The notes: generated from the letters alone by a model not told the origin. Shown: positions 21,329-30,761, numbered from the stretch's first letter. The stretch: DNA of 64,000 nucleotides from Syngnathus acus (GCF_901709675.1 NW_023590250.1:1-64000), one strand, 5' to 3'. Made by a program: numbers and translations.

Positions 21329-21394
21329 CCTAACCCTAACCCTAACCCCAACCCTAATCCTAACCCTAACCCCAACCCTAACCCTAACCCTAAT
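21329..21394. repeat. Telomeric tract between SGNH fragment and unit C2
   Basis: CCCTAA and CCCCAA variants, almost the same variant order as at 13708-13777, so this junction is shared by C1 and C2 and predates their separation. Confidence 0.8.
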
Positions 21395-22073
21395 CCAATT
21401 CCCTGATTACGTCCCACTAGGAACAGAAATTCCAAACAGCAGGCTCTATTAACATAATTAGGACAAATTTATTCACATTAATTCGGACCTACTTACCTTA
21501 TTAAAAATAATTCGGACCCACTTACTTTAGATACCTACCTTGGTTACTTACCTCGAATTGGTGCCACGCCTCTGGTCCCCGGACCACGCCCACTGAAAAA
21601 TCTCAAAAGACAAAAAGTCAACAAATTATACATGTATATAAATACCTACCTGCATAATCCACTCACCTGTAGTCCACGCCTCTGGTCCCCGGACCACGCC
21701 CACTAAAACATCACAACGGATAAAAAATCACAAAAGACAAAAATTATTGTTTTATGTACATATGTAAATACCTACCTGAATAAGCCACTCACCTGTAGTA
21801 GAAAAAACGAGAAGCAACAAATTTAATAATAAAAATATAATGTGATAATATAAAAAAATATATATAATATAAAAAATATATATATATATATATGAAAAAC
21901 AAGACAACACATTATTCAAAACAACAAATTGCAAATAGAACACATCCATTAAGGCAGAATCCGGTTTCATTTCCAAAAAGAAAAAAAGTTAAAACCCAGT
22001 TTTATTTCCAAAAAGAAAAAAGTCAAAAACAAAAACGTAAATTTGTAATTAGAAACTCGAACCGAACTGAGAA

Positions 22074-22108
22074 TATAAATAGACGTGCAGGGCGGCAGAC
22101 GCTCAGTG
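22074..22108 (+). promoter_or_regulatory. Pol II core promoter of unit C2
   Basis: TATAAATA at 22074 and initiator A at 22105 (31 bp). Confidence 0.6.
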
Positions 22109-22186
22109 CATTTAGGGAGAGCAAAGGGTAAACAACTCAGTAATAAATACATACAATAAAATTCAGCGATCTTTCATTTTTTGTTT

Positions 22187-22238
22187 GTGTGCCAGACCTG
22201 AGGAAGGCCCTAGCGGCCGAAACGTTGTCAGGGCACAC
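22187..22238 (+). ncRNA. Hammerhead-like motif, unit C2
   Basis: Identical to the C1 motif, including the 7-bp stem I GTGTGCC/GGCACAC. Predicted cleavage after C22229. Confidence 0.65.
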
Positions 22239-22378
22239 TTACATTGTATATTGGCCAAACCGAATCTGACAAAAGATAATTTAATAAATACTGCTTTAAT
22301 AAAAACAACCAACATAAAAATAATTTTTTCGTTTGAAAAACAATTTTATTAGATATATAACAAAGGCAAATTCCTGCC

Positions 22379-22594
22379 ATGGAGCAAGGTTGGACCTCGG
22401 TCCACTATGGCCGACGCCGCCGCTTTGCTCGCCAGAACCCTGGGCTGGAGGCTGGGAGGTGTGCTGGACGGATGGACCGTGCTTTTGCCCCTCCTTCCTA
22501 TGGGAGGCGGGGCTCCTACCACAATCCTAACCCTAACCCTAACCCTTGGTCCTACCCCAGCCCTAATCCTAACCTAGCCCTAATCCTAACCTAA
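22379..22594 (+). CDS. Short arginine-rich ORF start, unit C2
   Basis: 71 codons; begins MEQGWTSVHYGRRRR and carries GRMDRAFAPPSYGRRGSY before turning into Asn-Pro repeats read from telomeric DNA. Differs from the C1 copy at a few residues. The ATG follows the TATATAACAAAGGC box by 15-20 nt, as in C1. Confidence 0.4.
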   Translation: MEQGWTSVHYGRRRRFARQNPGLEAGRCAGRMDRAFAPPSYGRRGSYHNPNPNPNPWSYPSPNPNLALILT

Positions 22595-22993
22595 CCCCCA
22601 ACCCCTAACCCTGATCCTAACCCTAACCCTAGCCCAAACCCTAACCCTAACCCTAGCCCCATTTCCAAATATGACAAAAACGTCAACCCGCAAGTTAAAA
22701 ATTAAAAATGAACAAGTCAAAAATTTGAACACAAAATACAAAAATATACAAGTCAAAAATTTGAACGTAATCACAAATTGAACGTAAACAATTGCAAACA
22801 AGCATTCATCAAAACCAAAAAGGAGTTTAAAGTAAATACTTACCGTAATTAAAAACATAATACTCACCCAAAAATACTTACCTATGCCGGTGATCGCAAA
22901 TCCACGCCCAATCGGTGCCTGCAAATAAAACAAAAATTGACCAAGCCAAATCAAGAAAAGGAAAATCACTTTCGTAATACAAGCGCAGTTCGC

Positions 22994-23030
22994 TATAAAA
23001 GGGCCGTTCGGAGCAGGAAGCTCTCAGTCT
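22994..23030 (+). promoter_or_regulatory. Pol II core promoter of unit A11
   Basis: TATAAAAGGG at 22994 and initiator A at 23026. Confidence 0.6.
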
Positions 23031-23097
23031 CGATGCGGCCATGGAGGAGAAAACAGCTCCCCATGCAATTAAACTAAACCAAATTTAGGGACAATTC

Positions 23098-23157
23098 CTG
23101 TGTGCCAGACCTGAGGAAGGCACAAAAGATGCCGAAACGTTGTCAATGGTCACACAG
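23098..23157 (+). ncRNA. Hammerhead-like motif, unit A11
   Basis: The base after the predicted cleavage site (C23144) is A rather than G, removing the pair that closes stem I. Everything else is kept. Confidence 0.55.
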
Positions 23158-23688
23158 ATGTACAAAGTAGCGCAAAATGACGCCAGTAGAAAACCAATTT
23201 GAAGCAAATAATGGACCCACGCTCTACCCAGATAGGAGAGCGCATGGATGCCGCACGGAGCAAGTTGCTCTCACTCCACCCAAATAGGGGAGTTGAATGA
23301 AGTGCGAGGTACGAATATTAGGTTGAACGCAAGCGCAGCTGTCAATCATACATGCCAAATCGAGACTCACTTATTAATTATATAACAAAGGCGACCGGAT
23401 AGGTAATGTGCAATCAAAAACAATCATGCAATAAACACAAACGTGTGTCCAAGGTCAAAAATAGATCTTTATTAGGCCCTAATTGGTCTTGGCCAGCATG
23501 GCTGGCGCGGCCGCAGCGGGCAGGATGCTCTGGAGCTGGTTGTGGGGTGCGGGCCAGGATGGTAGGACCGTGCCTTTGCTCCTCTCCTTCGGGGGAGGGG
23601 CTCCATGTCCCATCCTGACCGTGCCTTTGCTCCTCTCCTTCGGGGGAGGAACTCCATACCATCACCCTAACCCTAACCCTAATAAAAG

Positions 23689-24030
23689 ATATTTTAATAA
23701 AAATTGCTTCATTAAAATTATTAAAACCTGTTTTGTTCATTAAAAAACAATTTTATTACATATATAACAAAGGCAAATTCCTTGTTTGAATTTCATTTTG
23801 TAAAAAATTGGAGACCAATAAAAACGTCTTATAAATTTGATTGATTGCCATGTCGTTCAAGTACGACAAGGAATGGACAGTGGTCCGTCGGGGACGACAG
23901 CGCCAGCCGACAAGCCGGGGGCGGGGGCCGGGGGCGAGGTATGGCCACGGGCGGATGGACCGTGCGTTGTCCTCTTCTGCCAGGGGGGGACGTCAGTTCC
24001 CCAATCCTGGTAGGGGGTGGACTCCACTAT
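23689..24030 (+). mobile_element. C-like fragment E with a distinct arginine-rich ORF
   Basis: 5'-truncated relative of the C units: it has the TATATAACAAAGGC box (23761), then an ATG frame at 23841 (76 codons) with EWTVVRRGRQRQ and later GRMDRA. Only scattered residues match C2, and the GC content is much higher, but the order of motifs is the same. It ends in a G-rich stretch and telomeric repeats. No promoter or ribozyme motif in the part present. Confidence 0.5.
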
Positions 24031-24117
24031 CTAACCCTAACCCTAACCCTAACCCTGACCCTAACCCCTAACCCCTGACACCTAGCCCTGACCCTAACCC
24101 TGACCCTTACCCTAAAC
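24031..24117. repeat. Degenerate telomeric tract
   Basis: CCCTAA with CCCTGA and CCCCTAA variants. Confidence 0.8.
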
Positions 24118-24492
24118 CTAACCTTAATCTCTAAGGAAAACAGTTGGTTAAATATAAAAACAAAACATTAGGTCAAGAATAATGCAAAGTGAATAGACAT
24201 AATGTAATCCAAGGTTGGAAGGGTAGGTGAGTTTCTCTCAATTTTTTCTCTCAATTTTTTTCCCATCTTGCTGGCCGAAGACCTGGGTAGCGCCTCAGCT
24301 ACTCGGGGGAGGTTCTGGTTGAGGTGCAGTCTCACTTTGCCGACCTTCGTACCCACTCCAAAATTTATGCGACTCTGGTACGGTGAGGTTTACTGACGGA
24401 GACATGCGTCGGCCTGTGCCCTCCGCTGCCTTCTATCTAACCAACTGGGTCGGCGGACCCTTTGGGGAATGTGTAGCGAGATAACCTTAAAA
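24118..24492 (+). mobile_element. Diverged D-type module
   Basis: Same layout as 15096-15472 with many substitutions. The GGGTC-GGCG-GACCC hairpin near the 3' end is kept, followed by a pure telomeric tract (24493-24523). Confidence 0.6.
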
Positions 24493-24523
24493 ACCTAACC
24501 CTAACCCTAACCCTAACCCTAAC

Positions 24524-26350
24524 ACATAAAAGAAAACATAGGACGGGACAGGACACTTGAGGGCGCCCTTGTCACATTAATCGCTGTGGTACAAGTTGGG
24601 CTTAGTTAGACGGAAATATTATGGGGTTAATATTATCCTTGGAAGGTAGGAATGAATACGTTGGAAAATTACTATTAAATAAGATTAAAAGGTTTTTCAA
24701 CTTTAAATTTGATTCTAATCGATTTTTGGAACGGATACTTTGATTTGCATGATTGTTGACAGAGGGTTGCTCTGACGTAATGCGGAAGGTGGGGGTTACT
24801 TCCGGTTTGGCTAATATTTACTAGCTACCTTATATACGGGGCTATTGATTCCAAATACAGAGTTGGATTAAGGTGAGTGAGTGTTTTTTACGGACAAAAG
24901 TGACCGGGTAGTACAGGTGAACAATACCAATCTAAATGTATTCTATTATTATTACCGGGATGGGTAATTTTAATAATATTATGCTTTATAGGGGGCCGCC
25001 ATGACTTTTGGCAAGGGCTTATGGGTATTTCCTGGTTGCTAATGCTCGCTAGCTGCGGTACGAGCAGGACGATATCGCTCCAAATAGGTGACTAGTTCGG
25101 TGATATGTATTGAATTTGCGGAGGAATGGGACCGGGTGTCAACAAAGGAACGGGTTCATGAGGTTAAATCAAATTTATTTGATCCTTATTGATTTAGGGA
25201 AGGACTTCGGTAATATTAGTGTTTAGGGGAGGCGCCATTGTTTGGTTGCTGGGGTTTATGGGTACTTCCGCATTGCTAATGCTCATAACATTAGCTACGA
25301 TACGCCTACGGCTATTTCGTTACAAATATACGATCTTATTAATGTTATAAATTAATTTTACGGATGAATGGGATCGGGTAAAACACTTTAATAATACCAG
25401 GGGGTTTGTGAACATTTTATTCCATATTGATCGTTGTTTGGGGGAGATGGTTTTGGAAGATAGGGGGATTACAGGAGCCGCCGGAGTAATTGACAGGAGT
25501 TTACGAGTACTTCTGGGGGGTTGGATTTAGGGGAATCGCGATTTACGTTAATTGATGTATTTCTAAATGTATGATTTGAAATAAAGAAATACGAATTGAA
25601 TTTACATTTGAATGTTTTACGACTAACACAATTAAACGGTGCCAATAGGTTATAGCGGAATTGTTTAGTGCTTATCAGTTGGATGTGGGGGCGTGATTGG
25701 ATGACGAGAGCCGCCACGATGATTCGCCAAGGCTCTTGGGGGGGACGTTCAACGGTGGCGCTGTGACGCAGGAGAGTGGCACTGGGGAAGACCTTCTTTC
25801 CAGGTAATATGTAAGGTTACTCCGATTCTTTGAGAGAAACTTCTTTGATGACATAAAATGTATTAAGAGTGGAAATAATACCTTAAAGGTCATTAGCACA
25901 GGTAGGCCACATAGATTCCAATTTGCATTTATAATAATAAGGGTGGTCCCCCAATAAAACTGAAATGAAGCAAAACAACATTAAATGGAATACAAAGGTG
26001 GTTCATGTACATTTAATAGTTGAACAAATCAGTACAACAAAAGGACTAGAAGACTGACCAATTGATCTACTCTGTCTGCGTTAAAGCTGGACAGTTAACT
26101 GGACAAGCAACTGGAATTTCAATTGACGAAGTAGACACACTCCGGGGCTTGATCGACCCCGGCGGGGCCTCCCTTGGGCGAGGGTGTCTGGTGATAATGG
26201 CCGAAACACTCTAAGACCCCAAGGTCCACTACTGATGAGGTGTCTACAAAATTTTGACATCCAAATTACCTACAACAAGGACCCTTTCTAAACAAAACTG
26301 TTTTTTTTAACAAAAAAATATATGAGTTCAAACACAACTAAGAGTTAATG
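24524..26350 (+). mobile_element. Partial diverged copy of unit B
   Basis: Corresponds to about 6970-8885 of B1. It starts inside the B sequence immediately after a pure telomeric tract and lacks the first 1.4 kb and the D module. The block around 25700-25880 is much better conserved than its surroundings. Confidence 0.65.
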
Positions 26351-26428
26351 GACACAATTTAAGACAAGGGTGGTCTTGTATTTAAGACAAGGGTGGTCTT
26401 GTATTTAAGACAAGGTTAGTCTTGTAGG
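26351..26428. repeat. Three tandem copies of a palindromic 25-bp repeat
   Basis: TTTAAGACAAGGGTGGTCTTGTA repeated; each copy can fold as ACAAG/CTTGT. A single related copy exists in the B units (8875). Confidence 0.65.
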
Positions 26429-26497
26429 TCTGTACTTTTCGGTAGCTTTTCACTGTTTTTCCGTCTTGCTGGTTAGGGACCTGGTTGGCGCCTCGGC

Positions 26498-26590
26498 TGC
26501 CCCTAACCCTAAACCCTAACCCTAACCTTAACCCTTGACCCCTAGCCCTGACCCTAACCCTGACCCTTACCCTAACCCTAACCTTAATCT
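26498..26590. repeat. Degenerate telomeric tract
   Basis: CCCTAA with CCCTGA and CCTTGA variants, opening with CCCTAAACCC. Confidence 0.75.
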
Positions 26591-26962
26591 CTAAGGAAAA
26601 TAGTTGGTTGAATATAAAAACAACACATTAGGTCAAGAATAATGCAAAGTGAATAGGCATAATATAATCCAGGGTTGGAAGTTTAGGTTGGTTTCTCTGA
26701 TTTTCTTCTCTCACTTTTCACCCTTTTTTTTCCATCTTGCTGGCCGAAGACCTGGGTAGCGCCTCAGCTACTCGGGGGAGGTTCTGGCAGAGGTGCATTC
26801 TCACTTCGCCGTCCTTCGTACCCAATCCAGATTTTATGTGACCTGGTACGGCGGGTTTACTGCGGGGACATGCGTAGGCCCGTGCCTTCCGTTGCCTTCT
26901 ATCTAACCGACATGGTCGGCGGACCCTTTGGGGAAGGTTTAGCGAGACAAACTCAAAATACC
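26578..26962 (+). mobile_element. D-type module, innermost copy
   Basis: Close to the 15096 copy. The final 60 bp (hairpin through the AACTCAAAATACC end) is repeated again at 26979-27032 across a short telomeric stretch, consistent with slippage or recombination between telomeric repeats. Confidence 0.65.
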
Positions 26963-27032
26963 TAACCCTAACCCTAACCGACAGGGTCGGCGGACCCTTT
27001 GGGGAAGGTTTAGCGAGACAAACTCAAAATAC

Positions 27033-27127
27033 CTAACCCTAACCCTAACCCTTTCCCTCCTCTGGGAGGGGGGGCTCCCATCGCAATCCCTAACCCTAAC
27101 CCTAACCCTGACCCTGACCCTAACCCT
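27033..27127. repeat. Innermost telomeric tracts and hairpin remnant
   Basis: Telomeric repeats, a 45-bp remnant resembling the C-unit 3' hairpin (CCTCC/GGGAGG, 27050-27092), then CCCTAA/CCCTGA repeats that stop at about 27127 directly against PIWIL1 coding sequence. Confidence 0.8.
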
Positions 27128-27427
27128 CTTTGAGCACAGCAATGGAAAGGTCTTAAACCCACCTCCAGGGACAGTCGTCGACTCCGGAGTGGTACATTTG
27201 AAGCCTTTTTGCTTATCCATAATCATTGTCATGGTGTTTCCTTTGGAAGGACAAAAATGATTTTTGACCTATTTGCCAGGTACGATTTCTACATGATTAG
27301 CCAGGCTGTCACCTTTGGAAGTGTCTCTCCTACCCACTACAATGTTGTGTATGATACAAGTGGACTGAAACCTGACCATATGCAGCGGCTCACCTACAAG
27401 CTGTGCCACATGTACTACAATCGGCAG
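27128..27427 (+). pseudogene. piwil1: PIWIL1-like C-terminal fragment (PIWI domain, two exons)
   Basis: PIWI-clade Argonautes bind piRNAs in the germline. Exon 27128-27191 encodes [14 protein letters not shown], which in PIWIL1 should be followed by about five residues before Pro-Glu-Trp. Here about 14 nt are missing before CCGGAGTG, a frameshifting deletion. Exon 27280-27427 encodes [10 protein letters not shown] through [11 protein letters not shown] and keeps the Thr-His-Tyr-Asn containing the expected catalytic His. Splice sites GT (27192) and CAG (27277-27279) are present. The exon is cut on its left by telomeric repeats, and no final exon follows; a LINE fragment starts at about 27526. 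Broken copy. Confidence 0.8.
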
Positions 27428-27525
27428 GTAAAAAGTCACCTTAGACTTCATCCCCTCAAATAACAAAGACAAGCCCCAATTCCCATGAAGGTTGGGATGT
27501 GTAAAAGGTATATTAAAAAATTACA

Positions 27526-27960
27526 ATGATTTACAAATTCACCGTTCGTTTCCAATTGCACATTCAAGCATTTGACAGTGGATTTCAGGCGAGACCCTTC
27601 ACCACTTTACCCCTCACTATCCGCAGTAATACTATTCTCTCCACAGACACCTTCAAGTTCCTGGGAACCACAATCTCTCGGGACCTGAAATGGACCGGCC
27701 ACATAGACTCTGTCCGGAAGAAGGCCCAGCAGAGGCTGTACTTCCTGAGACAGCTCAAGAAGTTCAACCTGCCGCGAGAGCTTCTGAAGACTTTCTACAC
27801 TGCCATCATCCAGTCTGTCCTCTGCACCTCCATCACTGTCTGGTTTGGATCAGCCTCCAAACAAGACAAGCACAGACTGCAACGGACAATCAGGACTGCA
27901 GAAAAGATCATGTACAAGTCTTGGATAGATGGGAGGTTGATGAACCGGGATGGAGTTGCA
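27526..27960 (+). mobile_element. LINE (L2/CR1-type) reverse transcriptase C-terminal fragment
   Basis: Frame encoding FKFLGTTISRDLKW, KKAQQRLYFLRQLKKF and FYTAIIQSVLCTSITVWFG, the region after the RT catalytic core in CR1/L2-clade LINEs. No RT active-site motif in this piece. It ends against MTUS1-like sequence on the other strand. Confidence 0.75.
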
Positions 27961-27963
27961 GAG

Positions 27964-29292
27964 CTAGGGGATGCCTTGTGAGCTGCTTGGTTCCCCGTTG
28001 TGGAGTTTCCAGAGCAGCTTTTCAATGTCCATCGACAAATGCTTGTTCACCTTGGACTCCTTCTGAAGGGATTCTTGCAGCACAGCCTGCTCTGCAAGCA
28101 ACTGTCTGCAAGTTACAAATACATCAGCTTAAACAACCTGCAAGACCGTCAAAAACACACCACCAATCAAAACAGAAAATGAATGATTATAGATGACCTG
28201 AGCGCATGTTCGAAACTTCCTCATGCATTATGTGCATTAACAAGCGGATGAAATTCAAGTGAAGCCGTATTACTTTGCGGAAAGACATCAAGATTCGGGA
28301 GGCACACTGTATATGTTATGTTCATAAAATGCGTCAAAATGGATAACCAAACTCTGGGGTAAAGCTACTGTAAGTACACAAGTTTAACCATACACGCGAA
28401 GTAAGGAGGGTTCAATTTATCTTTTTGGCCACAGGTGGCAGTAGCAATTTGAAACGCGAAATCCCGTAGAGTGCAGCTTTAAAATGAGCAAGTTCCTAGG
28501 GCAGCAAATGTGATCTCCTATGCGCGATGAAGAAGATTGACCACGACTTACTTTGAGAGCATAGAGTATCTCTCAATGCGAGCTTTGAGGTCCTCGTTCT
28601 CCTGCTGGACCTTCTTAAGGCTTTCGTCTAACTTCCCATTTTTCTCAAGCTGGCAGACAAAACATGTGAACAATGCAATGCTTGACAGCACGACAATTTT
28701 AATTCTTGTATAACAGGTTGTATAACATGCCTTGTCTCTATTCTAGAACTTACCAGTTCATCAATTTGAATCATCTTCTTCTCCTGTTGGTGAATTTGTT
28801 TGTTTTTGATATCCAGCACCACCTTGAGGCTTTCCAGCTCTTGCTCCAGATACACAGTGTCCTTCTACAGGGAAAGAACAAGAATTTTCAGGGCTCTTTT
28901 GGAACGTTAAAATAAGATCCGAGTAAAGCAGCGGCAACACACATATTGTAAATAATAAAAAAATAAACTTGAGCACTCTTAATAAAGTTCCCTTAATTAC
29001 ATGGTTGACTGCTGAGTGGGTTCTGAATCAATACTGATTGGAATGGAAAAGCAGACTGTCTTCAAACAAATTTGAAAGGGCAGTGTATTCAGAGAATTGG
29101 TATTGGGCCCAATTTAGATCATGATGCCAACCATTCAGGGAAATAAATGAATGGTTTGGTTTATGATTCACATAAACATCACGATGCACTAAGCAGTACC
29201 TGTCCCACCGCCAGCTCTCTCCGCTTATTCTCCTCTGACGTTAGCTTTTCGAGCAGGTCAACGTTTTCCTGAGTCAGCACTTGAATTTGTGC
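27964..29292 (-). CDS. mtus1: MTUS1-like C-terminal coiled-coil exons
   Basis: Four exons on the minus strand: 29292-29200 ([17 protein letters not shown]), 28864-28754 ([19 protein letters not shown]), 28649-28552 ([19 protein letters not shown]) and 28105 to a stop at 27964 ([17 protein letters not shown], then LLWKLHNGE). This is the conserved coiled coil of the microtubule-associated MTUS1/ATIP family. Splice sites are all GT/AG and all phases agree. The last exon reads into a stop 11 codons after LHNGE, close to the LINE junction, so the normal C-terminal tail is missing. Upstream MTUS1 exons are absent; the preceding exon is RANGAP1-like and in phase. Confidence 0.75.
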
Positions 29293-29373
29293 CTGCAGGA
29301 AAAAGGCGGAAAATACGGTAAGTCTATCTGTATTATTCAACTTGCTGATATTCAACTTGCTGATCCGACTTAC

Positions 29374-30011
29374 CTTGCTGCCAATGTTTAAATCTTGCTC
29401 CTCTTCTTCCTCCTCATCTTCCTCATCCTCTTCCTCCTCTTCATCCACCTCCTCGTCATCGCCATCATCATCATCATCGTCTCCTGGTTCACCCTCATCA
29501 TCACTACAAAAAAACAACAACAATTTTGATAATCAACAAAATTGTGTTATAAACACAAATGTAAATTAACTTGAACGTTACCTGAGCGACGTCAGAAGCT
29601 CAGCCATGTTGCTGTCTTCCATGAAATCTCTCAGAACTTTGCAGCCTTCCTCTCCCAGACAGTTTCCTGCCAAACACGAGGTTGAGCGTGTTATATGTAG
29701 TCACAGCAGAGGCATACACTTTTTCTTTTACCATTTAAATCCAGTTTTTCCATCTGATTCTTGTTCTTGACAGCATGGGCCACAGCCAGTGCAGCATCTT
29801 CGGTTATCTCTCCGAATGACAGATTAAGTTCCTGTTTATTGTAACCGAGTATTTGGTTGGTCAGAGAGGAGATGAAGTTTATTTTATCATGCCAGTCTAA
29901 TAAATTGTAATATACCACAGACAGGCCAAATGAACACTCACCTTCAAGATGGGGAGCCCTTCTGAAACCGTTTCAGCGATCGCTGCGGCTCCAACTGGGC
30001 GCACCAACCCA
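29374..30011 (-). CDS. rangap1: RANGAP1-like LRR and acidic exons (partial)
   Basis: Four exons: 30011-29942 ([18 protein letters not shown]), 29831-29732 ([20 protein letters not shown]), 29666-29582 ([20 protein letters not shown]) and 29503-29374 (acidic run of Asp/Glu, ending NIGSK). RanGAP1 is the GTPase activator of Ran; these exons are its last leucine-rich repeats and the acidic segment. The N-terminal LRRs and the C-terminal SUMO-target domain are missing. Donor GTAAGT after 29374 is in phase 0 with the MTUS1-like exon at 29292. Possibly the 5' part of a chimeric gene, otherwise a gene fragment. Confidence 0.75.
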
Positions 30012-30265
30012 CTTTATCAAACGATTAACAAACTTAAACTACAAACTCCTAGGAAGACAGGATTGCCAGACGCAAACCTGCATTTAGTACTTGAACCCAA
30101 GTACAAGATGCCATTGGAGGCTCACCAACCTGCAACAAAGTTTTTTTTGGGGGGGGGGGGTTAAAATGTTTACTCTAAGCAGAGAAAATGATTCTGGTAG
30201 CACTAAATGTGAAAATGAACTGTTTCAAACTGTAAATAAAATATATACATAATGAAGGCGCTTAC

Positions 30266-30650
30266 ATCAGCAAGGAGAAAAAGTGAATCTTCTTGCTCTT
30301 TGAAGTGTGCCAACATCACAAGCATCGCTGATAGGCCATTAGTTCCTTCTCGGTCCTCCTTTGGAGCTTCCTTCAGGGCAGCTCTTACTTCCTTCCCCCA
30401 CCTTCTAATCTGACTTCTGAAGAAATCCAGAACTCTTCTACTTTTTTTCTCCAAGTCTTCATTCAGTGTTGTGCATATGTCAACATTGGTGAGAGTGGTG
30501 AAGTGTGACAATAAAAACTTCGGTGAAAACAGGAACGGCCACTCTTTACCCACATTCGGAATACTTGGGGGAGGATTTGCGTTGATATATTCCCGCTGTT
30601 TGGCATAAGTGATTGCCATTAGGTCTTCGACTCTTCCTCTCTTTTCGTCC
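30266..30650 (-). pseudogene. Single exon of a fish SAMD3-like uncharacterised family
   Basis: Encodes EKRGRVEDLMAITYAKQREY, a Pro-rich link, EWPFLFSPKFLLSHF, RRVLDFFRSQ and LAHFKEQEDSLFLLAD, followed by a GTAAGC donor. The pattern fits a large teleost family usually left as uncharacterised or SAMD3-like; function unknown. Its upstream end is fused at about 30650 to a PIWIL1 fragment on the opposite strand, and no further exon of the family is seen. Confidence 0.5.
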
Positions 30651-30761
30651 GTCATGCTGTGCACCGACGTGAGCCACAAGGTGCTGCGTAGTGAGACTGT
30701 GCTCAACTCTATGGAGAACCTGAGGCAGAAGTGTGGATCACAGAACTTCAGTCAAATCTAA
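30650..30761 (+). pseudogene. piwil1: PIWIL1-like PAZ-region fragment
   Basis: Plus-strand frame MLCTDVSHKVLRSETVLNSM followed by NLRQKCG and a stop. It matches the stretch just before and in the PAZ domain of PIWIL1. Only this one exon-sized piece is present, opposite in strand to the surrounding fragments. Confidence 0.7.

Larger units (their letters stand above)
21395..22653 (+). mobile_element. Telomere-associated unit C2
   Basis: Second C unit, close to C1 over the whole leader, promoter, ribozyme-like motif and arginine-rich frame. GC-rich hairpin at 22487-22513. The tract after it (22523-22653) mixes telomeric repeats with a spacer remnant like that of A units. Confidence 0.7.
22654..23688 (+). 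mobile_element. Telomere-associated unit A11
   Basis: Most diverged A unit. The 3' end is duplicated: UUCG hairpins at 23579-23600 and 23630-23651, each with one altered terminal pair, separated by about 29 nt, before only three telomeric repeats. No spacer. Confidence 0.7.

Noticed and set aside
1-27127. CRISPR-like or satellite-only interpretation of the regular repeats
   Set aside because: Spacing, eukaryotic promoter motifs, telomeric tracts and introns nearby exclude a prokaryotic array; a plain satellite does not explain several unrelated families sharing promoter, ribozyme fold, hairpin and C-rich end in the same order.
29342-29569. Poly-serine frame on the plus strand
   Set aside because: Antisense of the RANGAP1-like acidic Asp/Glu codons.
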